Shown here piece after piece: positions 63,938 to 64,000 of a stretch of 64,000 bases of DNA (the first letter of the stretch is position 1; every line of letters starts with the position of its first letter). A program made the position numbers and the translations under genes. The DNA is from Pegea sp. RAD2-039. Taxonomy: Eukaryota > Chordata > Thaliacea > Salpida > Salpidae. The notes under the pieces were generated by a model. The model saw only the letters and a program-made list of their open reading frames with translations, had not been told where the DNA came from and searched no databases. The stretch spans positions 186,001 to 250,000 of the forward strand of contig JAQGEQ010000061.1 of assembly GCA_034620365.1 (NCBI GenBank), written 5' to 3'.

Positions 63938-64000
63938 CTGGTAATTAGTTGAAAGAAAAACTTTGTAAAAAAATGGTTTAAAATCGAATTTTTATAGTTA

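Overview
The window is nuclear DNA from an animal. It is AT-rich, with intergenic deserts of several kb, and its genes are compact and intron-rich. Most GT-AG introns I could phase are about 45-60 nt. The gene set is metazoan: an HNF1 homeobox factor, a Gq-type G-alpha, PPP1R16, ELAPOR, a receptor tyrosine kinase with EGF and FN3-like parts, and a type II C-type lectin receptor. A small-genome, early-branching animal such as a demosponge fits best. That is inference, because no species-specific marker is visible.

Layout. 1-2064: AT-rich, no gene. 2065-5736 (+): ACAD11-like. 5.9-6.5 kb: LINE remnant and SINE copy 1. 9210-10978 (-): small FCS-type zinc-finger protein. 12072-14797 (-): Gq-type G-alpha with two alternative last exons. 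18005-20316 (+): PPP1R16 with a CAAX box. 23243-26160 (+): coiled-coil protein, meeting URB1 (26208-33318, -) tail to tail. 35708-37231 (-): C-type lectin receptor. 38.1-38.3 kb: SINE copy 2. 40375-41964 (+): ARMT1, tail to tail with ELAPOR (42211-45844, -). 45.8-52 kb: gene desert with a CpG-containing island, a 12-bp tandem array and SINE copy 3. 51976-57234 (-): HNF1. 58025-62113 (-): receptor tyrosine kinase. 62397-63937 (-): BTBD17-like BTB/BACK gene, cut by the window edge.

The genes do not form an operon or a pathway cluster. They are unrelated housekeeping functions (fatty-acid oxidation, 60S ribosome assembly, metabolite damage control) and signalling functions. Gene models were assembled by hand from splice sites, reading phase and remembered family sequences. 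Exon ends may be off by a base or two, and a few introns have alternative solutions.

Three things stand out. (1) The palindrome TGACGTCA, usually within GATGACGTCATC, occurs about 70 times by my count, where base composition predicts fewer than one. It clusters in certain gene bodies, in both introns and exons, and is absent elsewhere. (2) The G-alpha gene has two phase-compatible terminal exons that would swap the receptor-selective C-terminus. (3) There are dispersed repeats: a tRNA-headed SINE whose body keeps a hairpin, and an ~82-bp near-identical pair of unknown nature 40 kb apart.
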